A stretch of DNA of 64,000 nt, from positions 5,463,680-5,527,679 of the forward strand of contig JARUPZ010000034.1 in the NCBI GenBank assembly GCA_031213475.1. Reading direction: 5' to 3'. Under the pieces are notes generated by a model that saw only the letters and a list, made by a program, of their open reading frames with translations, was not told the DNA's origin and did not search any database. The DNA comes from Nereocystis luetkeana. Taxonomy: Eukaryota; Sar; Phaeophyceae; Laminariales; Laminariaceae. Below, piece by piece: positions 56,401 to 60,516 of this stretch (positions within the stretch are counted from its first letter, which is position 1; every line of letters starts with the position of its first letter). The position numbers and the translations under genes are program-made.

Positions 56401-58096
56401 GCGCGATACCCCGACCAGCATCTCTATATGTTAGTCTTTGGAACAGACAATAGGTATATTACATAGTAAGCTTGACACCGGTATACTAATAGTTGCCCGC
56501 TTGAAGCGCTCAACCACCGGTCGAACAGTACCGCCTTAGAAGGCAAAACAATCCAGCTCCTACCGTGGGGTGAGTTAAAACATGGAAAACAGAACGTAAC
56601 GAGTTCCCCAATAGTCGTGGAAGGTGTCTCTATACTAGGAATAGCAACCGTTACGGTGCTCCAAGTCTCGAAAGGGATGGATTGTCAATATGGCAGACGA
56701 ACTAAGGCTAGCAACAGATGAGGACGCCCTCTCCCCCCTACAACCTTATTCCATGTTTTCCGAGGTTAATATGACTCGCCAACGGGTAGCCGTCTCGCTT
56801 CATACGGGGAGCAGTGCCTTGTAGAAGTGGTGCCATATTTTCTGAGTTTTTTTCTCACCTGAGGAAGGAGCTCAATCAAAACATCAAACCATGGCTTCGA
56901 CGAAACTTCGTTCGCGCAACACTCGACCGTCATTTATGCGTTTGCGCCCTAACAATCTTTCACTAGTAATACAGTACATAGTCAATTTGTCATACGATAC
57001 AACTGGTGGTTAGCTGCTTACTATGAGGAGCCCAACCAGTCCGAACGTAAAGCCGAAAAAGGTGCAAACCCCTACCGTGGAATGACTAAGAAAAAAAAAG
57101 AAAAGAAAAAAACGTTTATGAGCGCCCAAGTAGTCGCGGTGGTGCATGCTACCTCAAGGGAAGGCTCCTCAGACTGAGGTAACTATTCGGACAACCCTGG
57201 GAAGGGGGGGGGGACAATGATAATAAGACGTTGGGTAGTTGCTGAGTTCGGGATCGCCATCGGCGAGAAAATATATTTTGACACTGCACGCGGCAACAAA
57301 CAGCACTACTCTATCTGGTATACGAGTATTATATCAGGCCATGGGTATAACACCATAACATTACTTGGTTGAAGTATTCCGTTAACAGGTGTACGCACCT
57401 GGTTCGCACTACTAGGGAAACGAGCACCAAGAAAGGAAGGTTGAGATTGATAGGAAAACAGGAAATTCGTGAGTCGTAAGTGCTACCCTTCCCTCTTCAC
57501 GTGTCAGCTGTCTCTACAGTAGGGCTAGGAACGGTGCTCCGTCTCGAAAGGGGTGCGGGGGGGGGTCAGCATGATGGAAACGGCTAAGAAAGCGTGATGG
57601 AACGGCCAGGACGGGTTGCGGTGGATGGAATTAGATTGACGGCCCGCGACAAAGTCACGCAAAACAAACGAGTATGCCCCCACCCTGGACCACTTCCCCC
57701 TACAATCCAAGGTGTTGAAGATCGCGAAGGGATGCCGTTCTACGATAGAGGTGTAGCAAATTTCCGCCAAACTGCTTTCTGGACGACGGGGTTCCTTAAA
57801 CCAGAATCGTCGGAAAGTCAGTCTTGTTTCGAAAAATGACATTTGTGCGTGCTTGGGGACATGAGATTATTCATCGGCGAGCAATTTGATTCTTGGCTGA
57901 ATTCAGTTTTGGCGTGAGGTATGGAGCTCCTCAAGTGAGGAGCTTAGAACAAATACGGGGCGAACGTCTATCGCAGAACGCCTCAAGGGTCAGCTGTTTC
58001 ACTTTGCGGTTGCTGTACCTCCGAGAACGTCCGCGCTGTTGGCGCTGAAGCTAGTGCCGACCGCGACCAAGCTCGAACCCTCCAGAAAGACCGCAC
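17840..58096 (-). CDS. Giant PMP-repeat membrane protein gene (19 exons seen, 5' end missing)
   Basis: I recognise the architecture, not a named gene. Nineteen minus-strand exons (each listed separately) join into one frame of 4,712 nt, at least about 1,570 residues, with no internal stop. Order in the protein: Chlamydia PMP-type beta-helix repeats with GG(A/V)(I/V/L) and F-x-x-N motifs (exons 1-13), a Cys-rich module (13-16), a multi-spanning domain (16-19), and a long Ser/Pro/Arg-rich tail (19). PMP repeats form extracellular beta-helices in adhesins and autotransporters, so a cell-surface adhesion or receptor role is plausible; this is inference. Exon phases run 1-1 through exon 12, then 1-0, 0-1, 1-1, 1-0, 0-0, 0-0 and 0-stop, so every junction closes. 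Introns fill about 88% of the span. Signal peptide, start codon and promoter were not found; further exons may lie above 58.1 kb. Confidence 0.75.
20068..20240. repeat. Partial, diverged MITE-B-like sequence
   Basis: TACTACGATAGGGGCCTC, GGCCAAAGTTTTCCTGAATGG and GGGATTCCTT match the left half of MITE-B in order; the right terminal repeat is missing. Confidence 0.4.
20311..20503 (+). repeat. Tandem duplication of ~97 bp
   Basis: Two nearly identical units (about 20311-20407 and 20408-20503) containing AAACAACGGGAGCAACCCGC and AATTGAGGGTCTGATTG. Only a few substitutions separate them, so the duplication is recent. It lies in the intron between exons 18 and 19. Confidence 0.85.
21433..21681 (+). 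mobile_element. MITE-B copy 1 (~250 bp)
   Basis: MITE-B is a second non-autonomous DNA transposon family. Terminal inverted repeats are GCGTTCTACGATAGAGGT and ACCTCTATCGTAGAACGC. Inside are TTTCTGAATGACGGGGTTCC, AATCTTGTTTCGAAAA, GGGATGCAATTTGAT and GTGAGGAGCCTCAGAAA. No coding capacity. This copy has both ends, with one extra A in the left repeat. Confidence 0.85.
21963..22547 (-). CDS. Exon 18: core of the multi-spanning membrane domain
   Basis: 195 codons, phase 0 at both ends. Acceptor is a long pyrimidine tract ending CCCCAAG|TTTTCTGATGTG; donor is TACGAG|GTATGC. The protein has hydrophobic segments around VVNLDLGFILSFACIY, LLMATIGPAVVLAVLGCTYL, LSVALFALFLVYGTVSHTIF and VYAGLMVVVYPLGIPCLFGW. 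Conserved pieces include YRQFL, TIDVVNLD and a loop with two Cys between the third and fourth segments. It ends WEPYTRERYYYE. The function of this domain is not established to my knowledge; a channel or receptor transmembrane region is conceivable. Confidence 0.88.
22551..22600 (-). promoter_or_regulatory. Extreme polypyrimidine tract of exon 18 acceptor
   Basis: On the minus strand the bases before exon 18 are almost all C and T for about 45 nt, dominated by C-runs, ending CCCCAAG at the splice site. Confidence 0.7.
23086..23196 (+). mobile_element. MITE-A copy 2
   Basis: Both ends present (TTACGGGGGACC / GGTCCCCCGTTA), TA on each side; 111 bp, with a small insertion in the core. In the intron between exons 17 and 18. 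Confidence 0.85.
23423..23479. repeat. (GTT)n and T-rich tract
   Basis: About 12 GTT units followed by T-runs. On the minus strand this is an A-rich (CAA)n tract that starts only five bases after the exon 17 splice donor. Confidence 0.9.
23483..23602 (-). CDS. Exon 17: cytoplasmic linker and second membrane segment
   Basis: 40 codons, phase 0-0. Acceptor TTTGAAG|GCGGAA (an in-frame alternative lies 15 nt downstream at ACGCAG|CAG); donor ACCCAG|GTGAAA. It encodes a Trp- and Arg-rich basic stretch, WGVWRDRLRKKFPL, then a hydrophobic helix KIVVVVWQIVTQ. Spliced to exon 18 it reads IVTQ|FSDVAGVKFP. The basic patch just before the helix suits the cytoplasmic face. Confidence 0.85.
23748..23856 (+). 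mobile_element. MITE-A copy 3
   Basis: Left end TTGAGGGGGACC, right end GGTCCCCCGAGAA, TA on both sides; the core is shortened and T-rich. Intron 16. Confidence 0.8.
24744..24840 (+). mobile_element. MITE-E copy 1 (~97 bp, TTAA ends)
   Basis: MITE-E is a palindromic short family. Left arm ACTGCAGTCCCGTTTTGGGG-ACAAA, right arm TTTGTCCCC-AAAACGGGACTGC, outer ends AACCC and GGGTT inside TTAA. TTAA at 744-747 and 837-840 suggests a piggyBac-type target site. No coding capacity. Confidence 0.8.
25293..25480 (-). CDS. Exon 16: end of Cys-rich module and first membrane helix
   Basis: 188 nt, phase 1-0. The acceptor is a run of 20 C followed by AG|ATTGCGCAG; the donor is CGCAGG|GTGAGT. Joined to exon 15 it reads GYRGP-Y-CAVCTHGYAPGY, continuing SHTCKRCFG, a CxxC-type Cys pattern typical of the juxtamembrane module in GCC2/GCC3-like surface proteins. 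After a basic RRRR patch comes a ~23-residue hydrophobic helix rich in Val, Leu and Gly, the first membrane span. A second AG 9 nt downstream of the chosen acceptor would break the CAVC motif and the phase, so the first is preferred. Confidence 0.88.
25483..25502. repeat. G20 homopolymer (C20 on coding strand)
   Basis: Uninterrupted run of 20 G on the + strand; on the minus strand it is the polypyrimidine tract of exon 16, directly adjoining the AG. Confidence 0.95.
26070..26315 (+). mobile_element. MITE-B copy 2
   Basis: Complete: CGCGTTCTACGATAGAGGT at the left, ACCTCTATCGTAGAATGC at the right. It ends about 50 bp from exon 15. Confidence 0.9.
26363..26509 (-). CDS. Exon 15: Cys-rich juxtamembrane exon
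   Basis: 147 nt, phase 1-1. Acceptor CTCTCCCAG|GAACCACA with a good pyrimidine tract; donor GACCAT|GTGAGC. Encodes TLQTLELQPGFFRPS, then STDIRECFHEAACQGG and YCAPGYRGP. The C-x5-C-x-G-G and C-x-x-G-Y-x-G-P spacing belongs to the Cys-rich segment that precedes the membrane domain in this protein type. A nearer AG (CTCCAG|ACG) would be phase 0 and would not fit exon 14, so the upstream AG is chosen. Confidence 0.85.
26632..26736 (+). mobile_element. MITE-E copy 2
   Basis: Diverged copy: GTTTGTCCCCAAACCGGCAC in the right arm, left arm altered; TTAA at the left, TTAT at the right. Confidence 0.65.
27283..27426 (-). repeat. Repeat family C, copy 2 (truncated)
   Basis: Carries the terminal half of the family (CCTGCCTGGTCGGTGAAAAC to GATCGAGTACATC) and the C-run at about 27409-27425. 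Confidence 0.75.
27681..27776 (-). mobile_element. MITE-A copy 4 (degenerate)
   Basis: AATAGGACCAAATATCG and GTAGGTCCTATTTACTATG mark it; the outer left end is eroded. Confidence 0.7.
28003..28050 (-). repeat. Repeat family C end with C-run
   Basis: CATACGACTGTGGCCATGCATG followed by a long C-run (about 28032-28050): only the terminal ~50 bp of family C. Confidence 0.6.
28477..28585 (+). mobile_element. MITE-A copy 5
   Basis: Both ends present with flanking TA; an extra CTAT repeat in the left arm makes it 109 bp. Confidence 0.85.
29141..29352 (-). mobile_element. MITE-A copy 6 (outer, interrupted)
   Basis: An older, diverged copy (TTACGGGGGACC ... GTTCCCCCGAGA) split by a younger copy at 29179-29283. 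Removing the insert and one TA leaves exactly 105 bp, the family's standard length. Flanked by TA. Confidence 0.85.
29179..29283 (+). mobile_element. MITE-A copy 7 (inner, nested)
   Basis: Complete 105-bp copy inserted at TTGT-TA-GTAG of the outer copy; TA occurs at 29177-29178 and 29284-29285. Confidence 0.9.
29418..29565 (-). CDS. Exon 14: Cys-rich exon
   Basis: 148 nt, phase 0-1. Acceptor CACGGTAG|GACAAAAAC; donor AAACGAG|GTGCGG. Encodes DKNECRFAEVCSRCSSKCG followed by ADVTVMNPASMPLCKTAPEG. Six Cys lie in the exon, in closely spaced pairs suggesting a disulfide-rich fold. A second possible acceptor (TTCGCAG|AAG) is phase 1 and would not match exon 13, which supports the longer exon. Spliced on, exon 15 continues with a Gly codon. 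Confidence 0.75.
30310..30415 (+). mobile_element. MITE-A copy 8
   Basis: TCACAGGGGACC left end, GGTCCCCCGTAA right end, TA on both sides. Confidence 0.85.
31180..31373 (-). CDS. Exon 13: last beta-helix repeats
   Basis: 194 nt, phase 1-0. Acceptor GCGTCGAAG|ACTCC; donor GCCGCG|GTGATC. With exon 12 it reads NQA-D-SSGGALVHAG, then VIEHMSDTSFRRNGAG, AILSLGLLNSITDVTFEANA and FYCPVG. Two more GGA/F-x-x-N type coils are followed by the first Cys of the Cys-rich region, so this exon is the transition between the two extracellular parts. The donor is weak, and the exact 3' limit is the least certain point of the chain. Confidence 0.7.
32060..32610 (+). repeat. Four tandem units of ~135 bp
   Basis: Units begin near 32074, 32208, 32357 and 32491 with CCCAGCCT and contain TTTCCAATTCAACCAAC, CTTGATATTGACCCTCTTCC and CGTCAACGAGTAT. 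The 202-codon + strand frame over them is a by-product of the array. Located in intron 12. Confidence 0.85.
32918..32974 (-). CDS. Exon 12: short beta-helix exon
   Basis: 57 nt, phase 1-1. Acceptor GTTTGCAG|ACAGTG; donor AAGCAG|GTGGGC. Joined to exon 11 it gives EDGGAM-Y-SVAGFDVF, then RKCDFTRNQAG: a perfect GGAMY start and F-x-x-N end of one PMP unit. Only 19 codons, shorter than the 28-codon standard unit because the GGAM part is encoded at the end of exon 11. Confidence 0.72.
33728..33860 (+). repeat. Repeat family D, copy 1 (C-run associated)
   Basis: A C-run (about 33729-33746) followed by GATGCACAACATGGGCGTA and TCTCAGTTCGGTACGC. A similar arrangement occurs at 62928-63045. Confidence 0.55.
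34728..34955 (+). mobile_element. MITE-B copy 3
   Basis: Both terminal repeats intact (CGTTCTACGATAGAGGT / ACCTCTATCGTAGAACG). Intron 11. Confidence 0.9.
35221..35472 (-). mobile_element. MITE-G copy 1 (~250 bp)
   Basis: MITE-G has terminal repeats GAGTCACCCCACGGTAGGGG and CCCCTACCGTGGGGTGACTC. Inside are GGTTTCTGACCGATTGAG, CAAGTGCCGGTCGGGTGG and GAGGGGCTCAGGAACTTC. Four copies lie in the window. The left end of this one is perfect, the right end eroded (CAGTGGGACGGCTC). Confidence 0.8.
35700..35804 (+). mobile_element. MITE-A copy 9
   Basis: Perfect 105 bp copy, TTAC...GTAA, with TA at 35698-35699 and 35805-35806. Confidence 0.95.
36681..36782 (-). CDS. Exon 11: beta-helix exon ending in GGAM
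   Basis: 102 nt, phase 1-1. Donor GCCATGT|GTGAGTTG is strong; acceptor GACGACAG|CATCG is the in-frame, in-phase choice but not unique. Encodes SPTSDSAEVLPGPAKFTNCRF, here cut as SPTSDSAEVLPG plus PAKFTNCRF, then ERNRASEDGGAM. The F-x-x-C/N and N-x-A-x-x-x-GGA motifs mark a PMP coil. It differs from the standard unit in carrying the GGAM at its 3' end rather than splitting the Gly-Gly pair. Confidence 0.7.
37361..37476 (+). mobile_element. MITE-A copy 10 (variant ends)
   Basis: Ends TTCCGGAGGACC / GGACCTCCGGAG replace the standard GGGGG end compatibly on both arms, so the two arms changed together. The core contains the palindrome ATACTTCGAAGTAT. It follows a C-run at about 37338-37359. Confidence 0.8.
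38717..38950 (-). CDS. Exon 10: double beta-helix exon with Ser/Ala linker
   Basis: 234 nt, phase 1-1. Acceptor ACGCAAG|GTGCGC; donor CTACGA|GTGAGG. Encodes two PMP units: ALHIVSSRAKIIGHPHFVSN, then SARGGSGGAIYCGS, VTRLSVKNAVFMRNTAVWGG, and a linker rich in Ser, Ala and Thr (AEAAASTSSSGLSTT). It is the only exon seen with two complete units and may represent loss of an intron between two cassettes. A decayed duplicate lies at about 40105-40219. Confidence 0.83.
40105..40219 (-). pseudogene. Decayed duplicate of exon 10 (first unit)
   Basis: Aligns with the 5' half of exon 10: acceptor CACAAG|GTACCG, then TVHTVSSRMKSNGHAL against ALHIVSSRAKIIGHPH. A small insertion shifts the frame before the VSNIAPGV part (exon 10: VSNSARGG), and no donor follows. 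Similarity continues into the upstream intron (about 40220-40320 against 38951-39045), so the duplicated unit included flanking intron. It should not be spliced into a working message. Confidence 0.7.
40524..40773 (+). mobile_element. MITE-G copy 2
   Basis: Right end GTACGGTGGGGTGACTC clear, left end GAGCCATCCCACGGTAC. Lies directly beside exon 9. Confidence 0.8.
40791..40874 (-). CDS. Exon 9: single PMP repeat cassette
   Basis: 84 nt, phase 1-1. Acceptor AACGCAG|GCGCTG; donor GACGGAG|GTGCGT. Encodes (G)AASVHTSATLSLGG then TLTFDNNTASNDGG, with the F-x-x-N-x-A and Gly-Gly landmarks. A CTG/CAG repeat (about 40951-40975) lies in the upstream intron. The frame stays open well upstream, but the AG and the phase match with exon 8 fix the exon. 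Confidence 0.85.
41192..41304 (+). mobile_element. MITE-E copy 3
   Basis: Right arm CCCCAAAATGGGACTGCGGTC ends at GGGTTAA; left arm diverged (GACAGCCCCGTCTTTGGAGAC is the matching part, slightly altered). Confidence 0.65.
42310..42387 (-). CDS. Exon 8: single PMP repeat cassette
   Basis: 78 nt, phase 1-1. Donor TATGGG|GTGAGA; acceptor CTCAGGAG|GCATG. A second AG three bases upstream (CCTCAG|GAGG) would add one Gly and keep the phase, so both forms are possible. Encodes (G)MNGFDEVKVRAAGW then TSFIGNKAEYGG. Less typical than the others at its start but with the F-x-x-N-x-A-x-x-GG end. Confidence 0.78.
43094..43177 (-). CDS. Exon 7: single PMP repeat cassette
   Basis: 84 nt, phase 1-1. Acceptor TCGCGCAG|GTGCCATC; donor GTTGGAG|GTGAAA. 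Encodes (G)AIQAEANSRVNFSGNT then LFKFNVAGGVGG. GAIQAE, SGNT and F-x-x-N fit the repeat consensus. MITE-B/A nested elements start about 65 bp upstream of the acceptor. Confidence 0.87.
43244..43582 (+). mobile_element. MITE-B copy 4, interrupted by MITE-A
   Basis: Left end CGATTCTGCGATACAAGTA is a diverged MITE-B terminus. After the inserted MITE-A it continues GCGCATTTCGGCTAAAA, GTTCTGAATGACGCGGTTCC and ends GAGCCTCTATC. Confidence 0.75.
43264..43368 (+). mobile_element. MITE-A copy 11 (nested in MITE-B)
   Basis: 105 bp, TGACGGGGGACC to GGTCCCCCGTAA, with TA at 43262-43263 and 43369-43370. Removing it restores the MITE-B order AAG-TA-GCGCATTTC. Confidence 0.9.
44727..45062 (+). repeat. Tandem duplication of ~168 bp
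   Basis: Two units (about 44727-44894 and 44895-45062) that share GGTGCCCTAGGTTTTGAGC, TTCGAAGAAGTTTT and GTGTGCACGAGGGGAAAATA with only a few differences. Related sequences at 56340-56580 and 56840-57090 keep GAGCTC and TTCGACGAAA/TTCG motifs, so the unit belongs to a dispersed family. Confidence 0.85.
45645..46115 (-). mobile_element. LINE 3' fragment A (dead)
   Basis: The minus strand encodes PERRKRYSSSREKEEVDAQ, then ICPCGEAV*RRTHWVGEYEMY and FEEEMREI, homologous to LINE fragment B at 48845-49231 but with an internal TAG. The CPCG...H...GEC/Y cluster is the terminal zinc-binding motif of non-LTR reverse transcriptase proteins. The 3' side ends in a C-run on the coding strand (45645-45663). 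Confidence 0.7.
46808..46891 (-). CDS. Exon 6: single PMP repeat cassette
   Basis: 84 nt, phase 1-1. Acceptor TGAGAACAG|GCGCCG; donor GACGGG|GGTGAG cut as GGGG|GTGAGA. Encodes (G)AVMLTDRSRIATSGNT then TFTRNTAEGDGG, a textbook unit with SGNTTF and N-x-A. Unusually, the 40 nt before the acceptor are G-rich rather than pyrimidine-rich. Confidence 0.87.
48073..48320 (+). mobile_element. MITE-B copy 5
   Basis: Left end ACGCGTTCTACGATAGAGGT perfect; right end ACCTCTACCGTGGCATGCC diverged. Confidence 0.85.
48602..49800 (-). mobile_element. LINE 3' fragment B (5'-truncated)
   Basis: Minus-strand frames in order encode KYTYIGVEISNDCSW, ILTDSHLESGMNRCILM and KVTVPKLEYAGEAWE (49489-49737), TVQMTAAKKIPRCSS and DMRKLKWQYRVRDL (49268-49579), then DLDLPERRKRYSSS and CPCGKAIESRTHIVGECE (48845-49231). 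This is the C-terminal third of a non-LTR retrotransposon reverse transcriptase polyprotein, past the polymerase domain. Small frameshifts separate the parts, so it is dead. The element lies in intron 5 in the host gene's orientation and ends in a C-run on its coding strand (48602-48620). Confidence 0.8.
49898..49981 (-). CDS. Exon 5: single PMP repeat cassette
   Basis: 84 nt, phase 1-1. Acceptor ATGGATCAG|GCGTG; donor GACGGCG|GTGAGTTAG is the best consensus donor of the set. Encodes (G)VIFARRESKVVTSGNT then SFVDNSSKIDGG. The truncated LINE begins about 100 bp downstream of the donor. Confidence 0.88.
50042..50330 (+). repeat. Repeat family C, copies 3-4 (rearranged)
   Basis: A G-run at about 50042-50052 with GTACTCATGTCATGCATGGCC and TCGCACATCC, then a second partial start (GTAGTCGTATGACCAAAGAC) running on through GCCGAGCGCAAAGCGCC and GGCGGGTCGCATGGAGGG. 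Two incomplete copies appear joined. Confidence 0.6.
51157..51392 (+). mobile_element. MITE-B copy 6
   Basis: ACGCGTTCTACGATAGGGAT left, GAACCTCGGCTATCGTAGAAC right, with small changes in both arms. Follows a (CAA)n stretch. Confidence 0.85.
51826..51930 (-). mobile_element. MITE-A copy 12
   Basis: 105 bp in reverse orientation, TTACTGGGAACC to CCCCCCGTAG; TA at 51824-51825 and 51931-51932. Confidence 0.88.
52725..52808 (-). CDS. Exon 4: single PMP repeat cassette
   Basis: 84 nt, phase 1-1. Acceptor GGTTAGCAG|GTGCTATC; donor AACGGAG|GTGGGG. Encodes (G)AIYAENNCSIEIGGTT then GFTDNNSGFNGG. GAIYAE and F-x-x-N are ideal matches to the repeat consensus. Confidence 0.88.
53458..53554 (+). mobile_element. 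MITE-E copy 4
   Basis: Left arm AGGACTGCAGTCCCGTTTTG intact; right arm eroded but ending AAAGGGTTAA. Confidence 0.75.
53799..53885 (-). CDS. Exon 3: single PMP repeat cassette
   Basis: 87 nt, phase 1-1, one codon longer than the standard. Acceptor TGCGGCAAG|GCGCGC; donor CAAGGAG|GTGGGT. Encodes (G)ALYLDGDSEVTFSGGAT then TVSGNYALFQGG. GALYLD and VTFSGG fit; F-x-x-N is replaced by VSGN, a tolerated variant. Confidence 0.85.
54270..54353 (-). CDS. Exon 2: single PMP repeat cassette
   Basis: 84 nt, phase 1-1. Acceptor CGCTCCAG|GTGCCG; donor AACGGAG|GTGGGC. Encodes (G)AVYASKNSTVVAQDCG then RVFEGNSARNGG. Found by its splice-site and motif pattern only, because the surrounding frame that an ORF scan favours is a different one. 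Confidence 0.83.
54895..54992 (+). mobile_element. MITE-E copy 5
   Basis: TTAA at 54895-54898 and 54989-54992 bracket GGACTGCAGCCCCGTTTTGG and a diverged right arm. Confidence 0.8.
55912..56158 (-). mobile_element. MITE-G copy 3
   Basis: GAGTCAACCCACGGTAGGGG left, CCCTTACCGTGGGATGGCTC right; closest to copy 1 and in the same orientation. Confidence 0.82.
56340..57090. repeat. Two diverged copies related to the 44.7-45.1 kb unit
   Basis: About 56340-56580 and 56840-57090 each start with a GAGGAGCTC/GAAGGAGCTC region, continue with TTCGAAGAAATTTCGTTTGCG or a close form (here TTCGAAGAAATTTCG), and end CTACCGTGG plus ATGACT/GTGAG, the terminus of MITE-G. They look like a MITE-G subfamily. Confidence 0.5.
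57734..57984 (+). mobile_element. MITE-B copy 7
   Basis: CCGTTCTACGATAGAGGT left; right end ACGTCTATCGCAGAACGC. It ends 35 bp from exon 1. Confidence 0.88.
58019..58096 (-). CDS. Exon 1 (first recognised): PMP repeat cassette
   Basis: 78 nt, phase 1-1. Acceptor CGAAAAG|GTGCGG; donor CTCGGAG|GTACAG. Encodes (G)AVFLEGSSLVAVGTS then FSANSADVLGG. Since it begins in phase 1 with a split Gly codon, at least one exon must precede it. I could not find that exon in 58.1-64 kb. Confidence 0.82.
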
Positions 58097-58134
58097 CTTT
58101 TCGACGGCAGGACAGAGAAAGCGGGTGGGGCGAG

Positions 58135-58360
58135 GGGGGAGTGTACTCGTTGTCGCGCAATTCCGTAGTCGTATGACCATATCACGATAAACCCTTGCAC
58201 GTCAGAAGTGCCGGGACGGAGCGTGGCGGGTCTTTACCGATCAGGAAGACATTTATTTATTTGGGAAACAAAACGCGAGCAAGCACCGTGAGGTGTTCGG
58301 AGAGCCGCGTGAAGGGTAGGGTGCATCCTGCCAAGAACTGTTCGGGCGGCGTACCAGGTA
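58135..58360 (+). repeat. Repeat family C, copy 5
   Basis: GAGTGTACTCG, GTAGTCGTATGACCATA, GGGACGGAGCGTGGCGGG and GCGTGAAGGGTAGGGTGCATC in family order, with an inserted AT-rich piece near 58250. Confidence 0.65.
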
Positions 58361-58399
58361 CCGCATATTTTCAACGGCGGGAGAGGGAGGGGTGTGTGT

Positions 58400-60372
58400 G
58401 TTAGTTCTGGACGCGTGCTTGCCTTATTTATAGGGGTGCCCCCCTGCGTTTTCTGACGCTCCTCACTTGACTATAAAATTGGAGCTCTACACCCCCCACG
58501 CGAAAATTGATTTCGAGAACATATTTAGAACAGCCCAACCCGATGAACAAACAGTCCCCAAGCCCATTAATAGTAGATACAGCACGAAACACATCGTACG
58601 TACGCAGCACCCGGCTCTTCTGTCCGATGCACGGAGGCGTTTTTTTTTTTGTATATAATGGTACACGTTTCGAACCGAGTGCGCCTACCGAAGCATGCTA
58701 CTACCGTACCGTAGAGGGGTACACAACCCTAATTTTTCTGAGGCCCCTCCTCGATTGAGGAACGCTCTACAACTCCTCCATCCAACACTGACTTTTTGCT
58801 AACCCAGGTACCCGTAGTACGAGACTTAACCCGACGGACAATCGTCCCATGGCCAAGGAGGTGCTAACGAAAACTAACGATTTCGCACAAATGAGATTGA
58901 TAACCGGGTATAGTAGTTTCTTCACCCGAGAAGCCCCGCCAGTCGCAAAACAAAAAAAACGCTCCTAAGAGCACTGCCCCTATCGTACGTACTCTAGCAA
59001 GCATTTTGTTTCTTCGCGAAAGTCCAATTCTACCTGTAGGTTATGAACCTGGACGTTAGACTTTACAGATCCACTGGCACCACCGATATAGGGGCTGCAC
59101 ATCAACTAGATGCGTTGCGGATTATCAGCGGATATTATTCAACAGTGTCGTCATTTGTTTGCAAAAATCTCGGCTCTGCCCATGGGCCTCGACTTTTGAT
59201 TTTACGGATCCCCTGACACCACGGATATGGTGACTACACATCAACTAGGTACGTTGTGTTGACCGTGATGCTGGGCGGGGTATTACACCGACCGGGTGCA
59301 CCGTCCGAAGGAAGGGAGGGAGGGTAGGAGGGAGGAATGAAGGAAATAAGGAAGGAAGGAAGAAAGGAAGGAAGGAAGGAAGGAAGAAAGGAAGGAAGGA
59401 AAGAAGAAAGGAAGGAAGGAAGGAAGAAAGGAAGGAAGGAAGGAAGAAAGGAAGGAAGGAAGGAAGGAAGGAAGGAAGGAAGGAAGGAAGGAAGGAAGGA
59501 AGGAAGGAAGGAAGGAGGAGCCCTTCTTGTAGTAAAAATACTGGGGCTACTACGATGCGGGTGGTGGCCTTTTTCCGCCGATATTGTTGACGATAAGTAC
59601 CCTGGGCTGGGTAGTTGATAGATATTTTACCCCTAAAGCTCAGTAGATAATACCTTCATATTTGGCGTCGACAGCAGGACACGTGTCTGAATCTTACATC
59701 GAACGTCTCTTTTACAGAAACCCTTGCGCGTGCGTCCCTAAACCTATATCTCCCTGGTCCCCCAGGGGTTGAAACGAAGCGGGTTGGTCCGCGTTTCCGG
59801 CCGTATACGGGACCGACGCCCTGAATATCTCGCTGTTCTGAGGGGGGGAAGAGTGTTGTAAGGGTTGCCCTGGGCTGGGGGTAATTGATAGGTCATTTAC
59901 CCCTAAAGCTCAGCAGGTAATACCTACACGATGTGTTCCTGAGTGATGGGGAGCACCCTAAAGTGCCTCAGGTTTATGATACTAACTTGAGGAGCTGTCC
60001 ACCTCACCCGAAAAAAAATAAAAAGTTATGAATAAAACGAGAAAAACTGTATATAAGGGCAGCCCGACAAAGAATCCCATACAACCGACAGTTAGTTAGT
60101 AGGTGTATCACGAAAATTGTCCCGGAAAAACTAGTGGCATTGCAACAATTTTGGGTTAAGGAGCCCGGTCAGTCGGAAACATTTGCCTTGGAAGGCAAAA
60201 AGTGCTGCCTCTGTCATAGCACGCTTGTGAGGGCCTTCTCAACTGAGGAAGAACGAACGTTCGATATAGTAGATCCACAAAAGGCCATAATCGATTTATC
60301 ATCGGGTTCTCCAGCGTAAAACATAATTATTTTTTAAATTCCGTTTTTTTTGGGGGGTGAAATACAGACTTC
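58400..60372. other. Gene-free repeat-rich stretch
   Basis: No supported gene. Two diverged direct repeats (about 59040-59115 and 59185-59260) share CATCAACTAG-GTACGTTG and CACCACGGATAT. Another pair (59600-59655 and 59865-59925) shares CCTGGGCTGGG and TTTACCCCTAAAGCTCAG. Confidence 0.45.
59307..59516. repeat. (GGAA)n microsatellite
   Basis: Purine-only tract of GGAA units with AAGAAAGG variants in the first half; the poly-Glu/Lys/Arg/Gly frame across it is an artefact. Confidence 0.95.
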
Positions 60373-60477
60373 CTTGACCCTTTTGGTACTTACCGCAGTC
60401 CCGTTTTGGGGACAAGTTACTTGAGCAATCTGAGCTGTTTGTCCCCACAACAGGATTCCAGTCCCGACAGAGGGTTG
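60373..60477 (+). mobile_element. MITE-E copy 6
   Basis: CGCAGTCCCGTTTTGGGGAC in the left arm, diverged right arm ending GAGGGTTGAG. Confidence 0.7.
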
Positions 60478-60516
60478 AGTGATAAGCTTAATAAAACTGC
60501 AAGCGCACCCCCTCAG

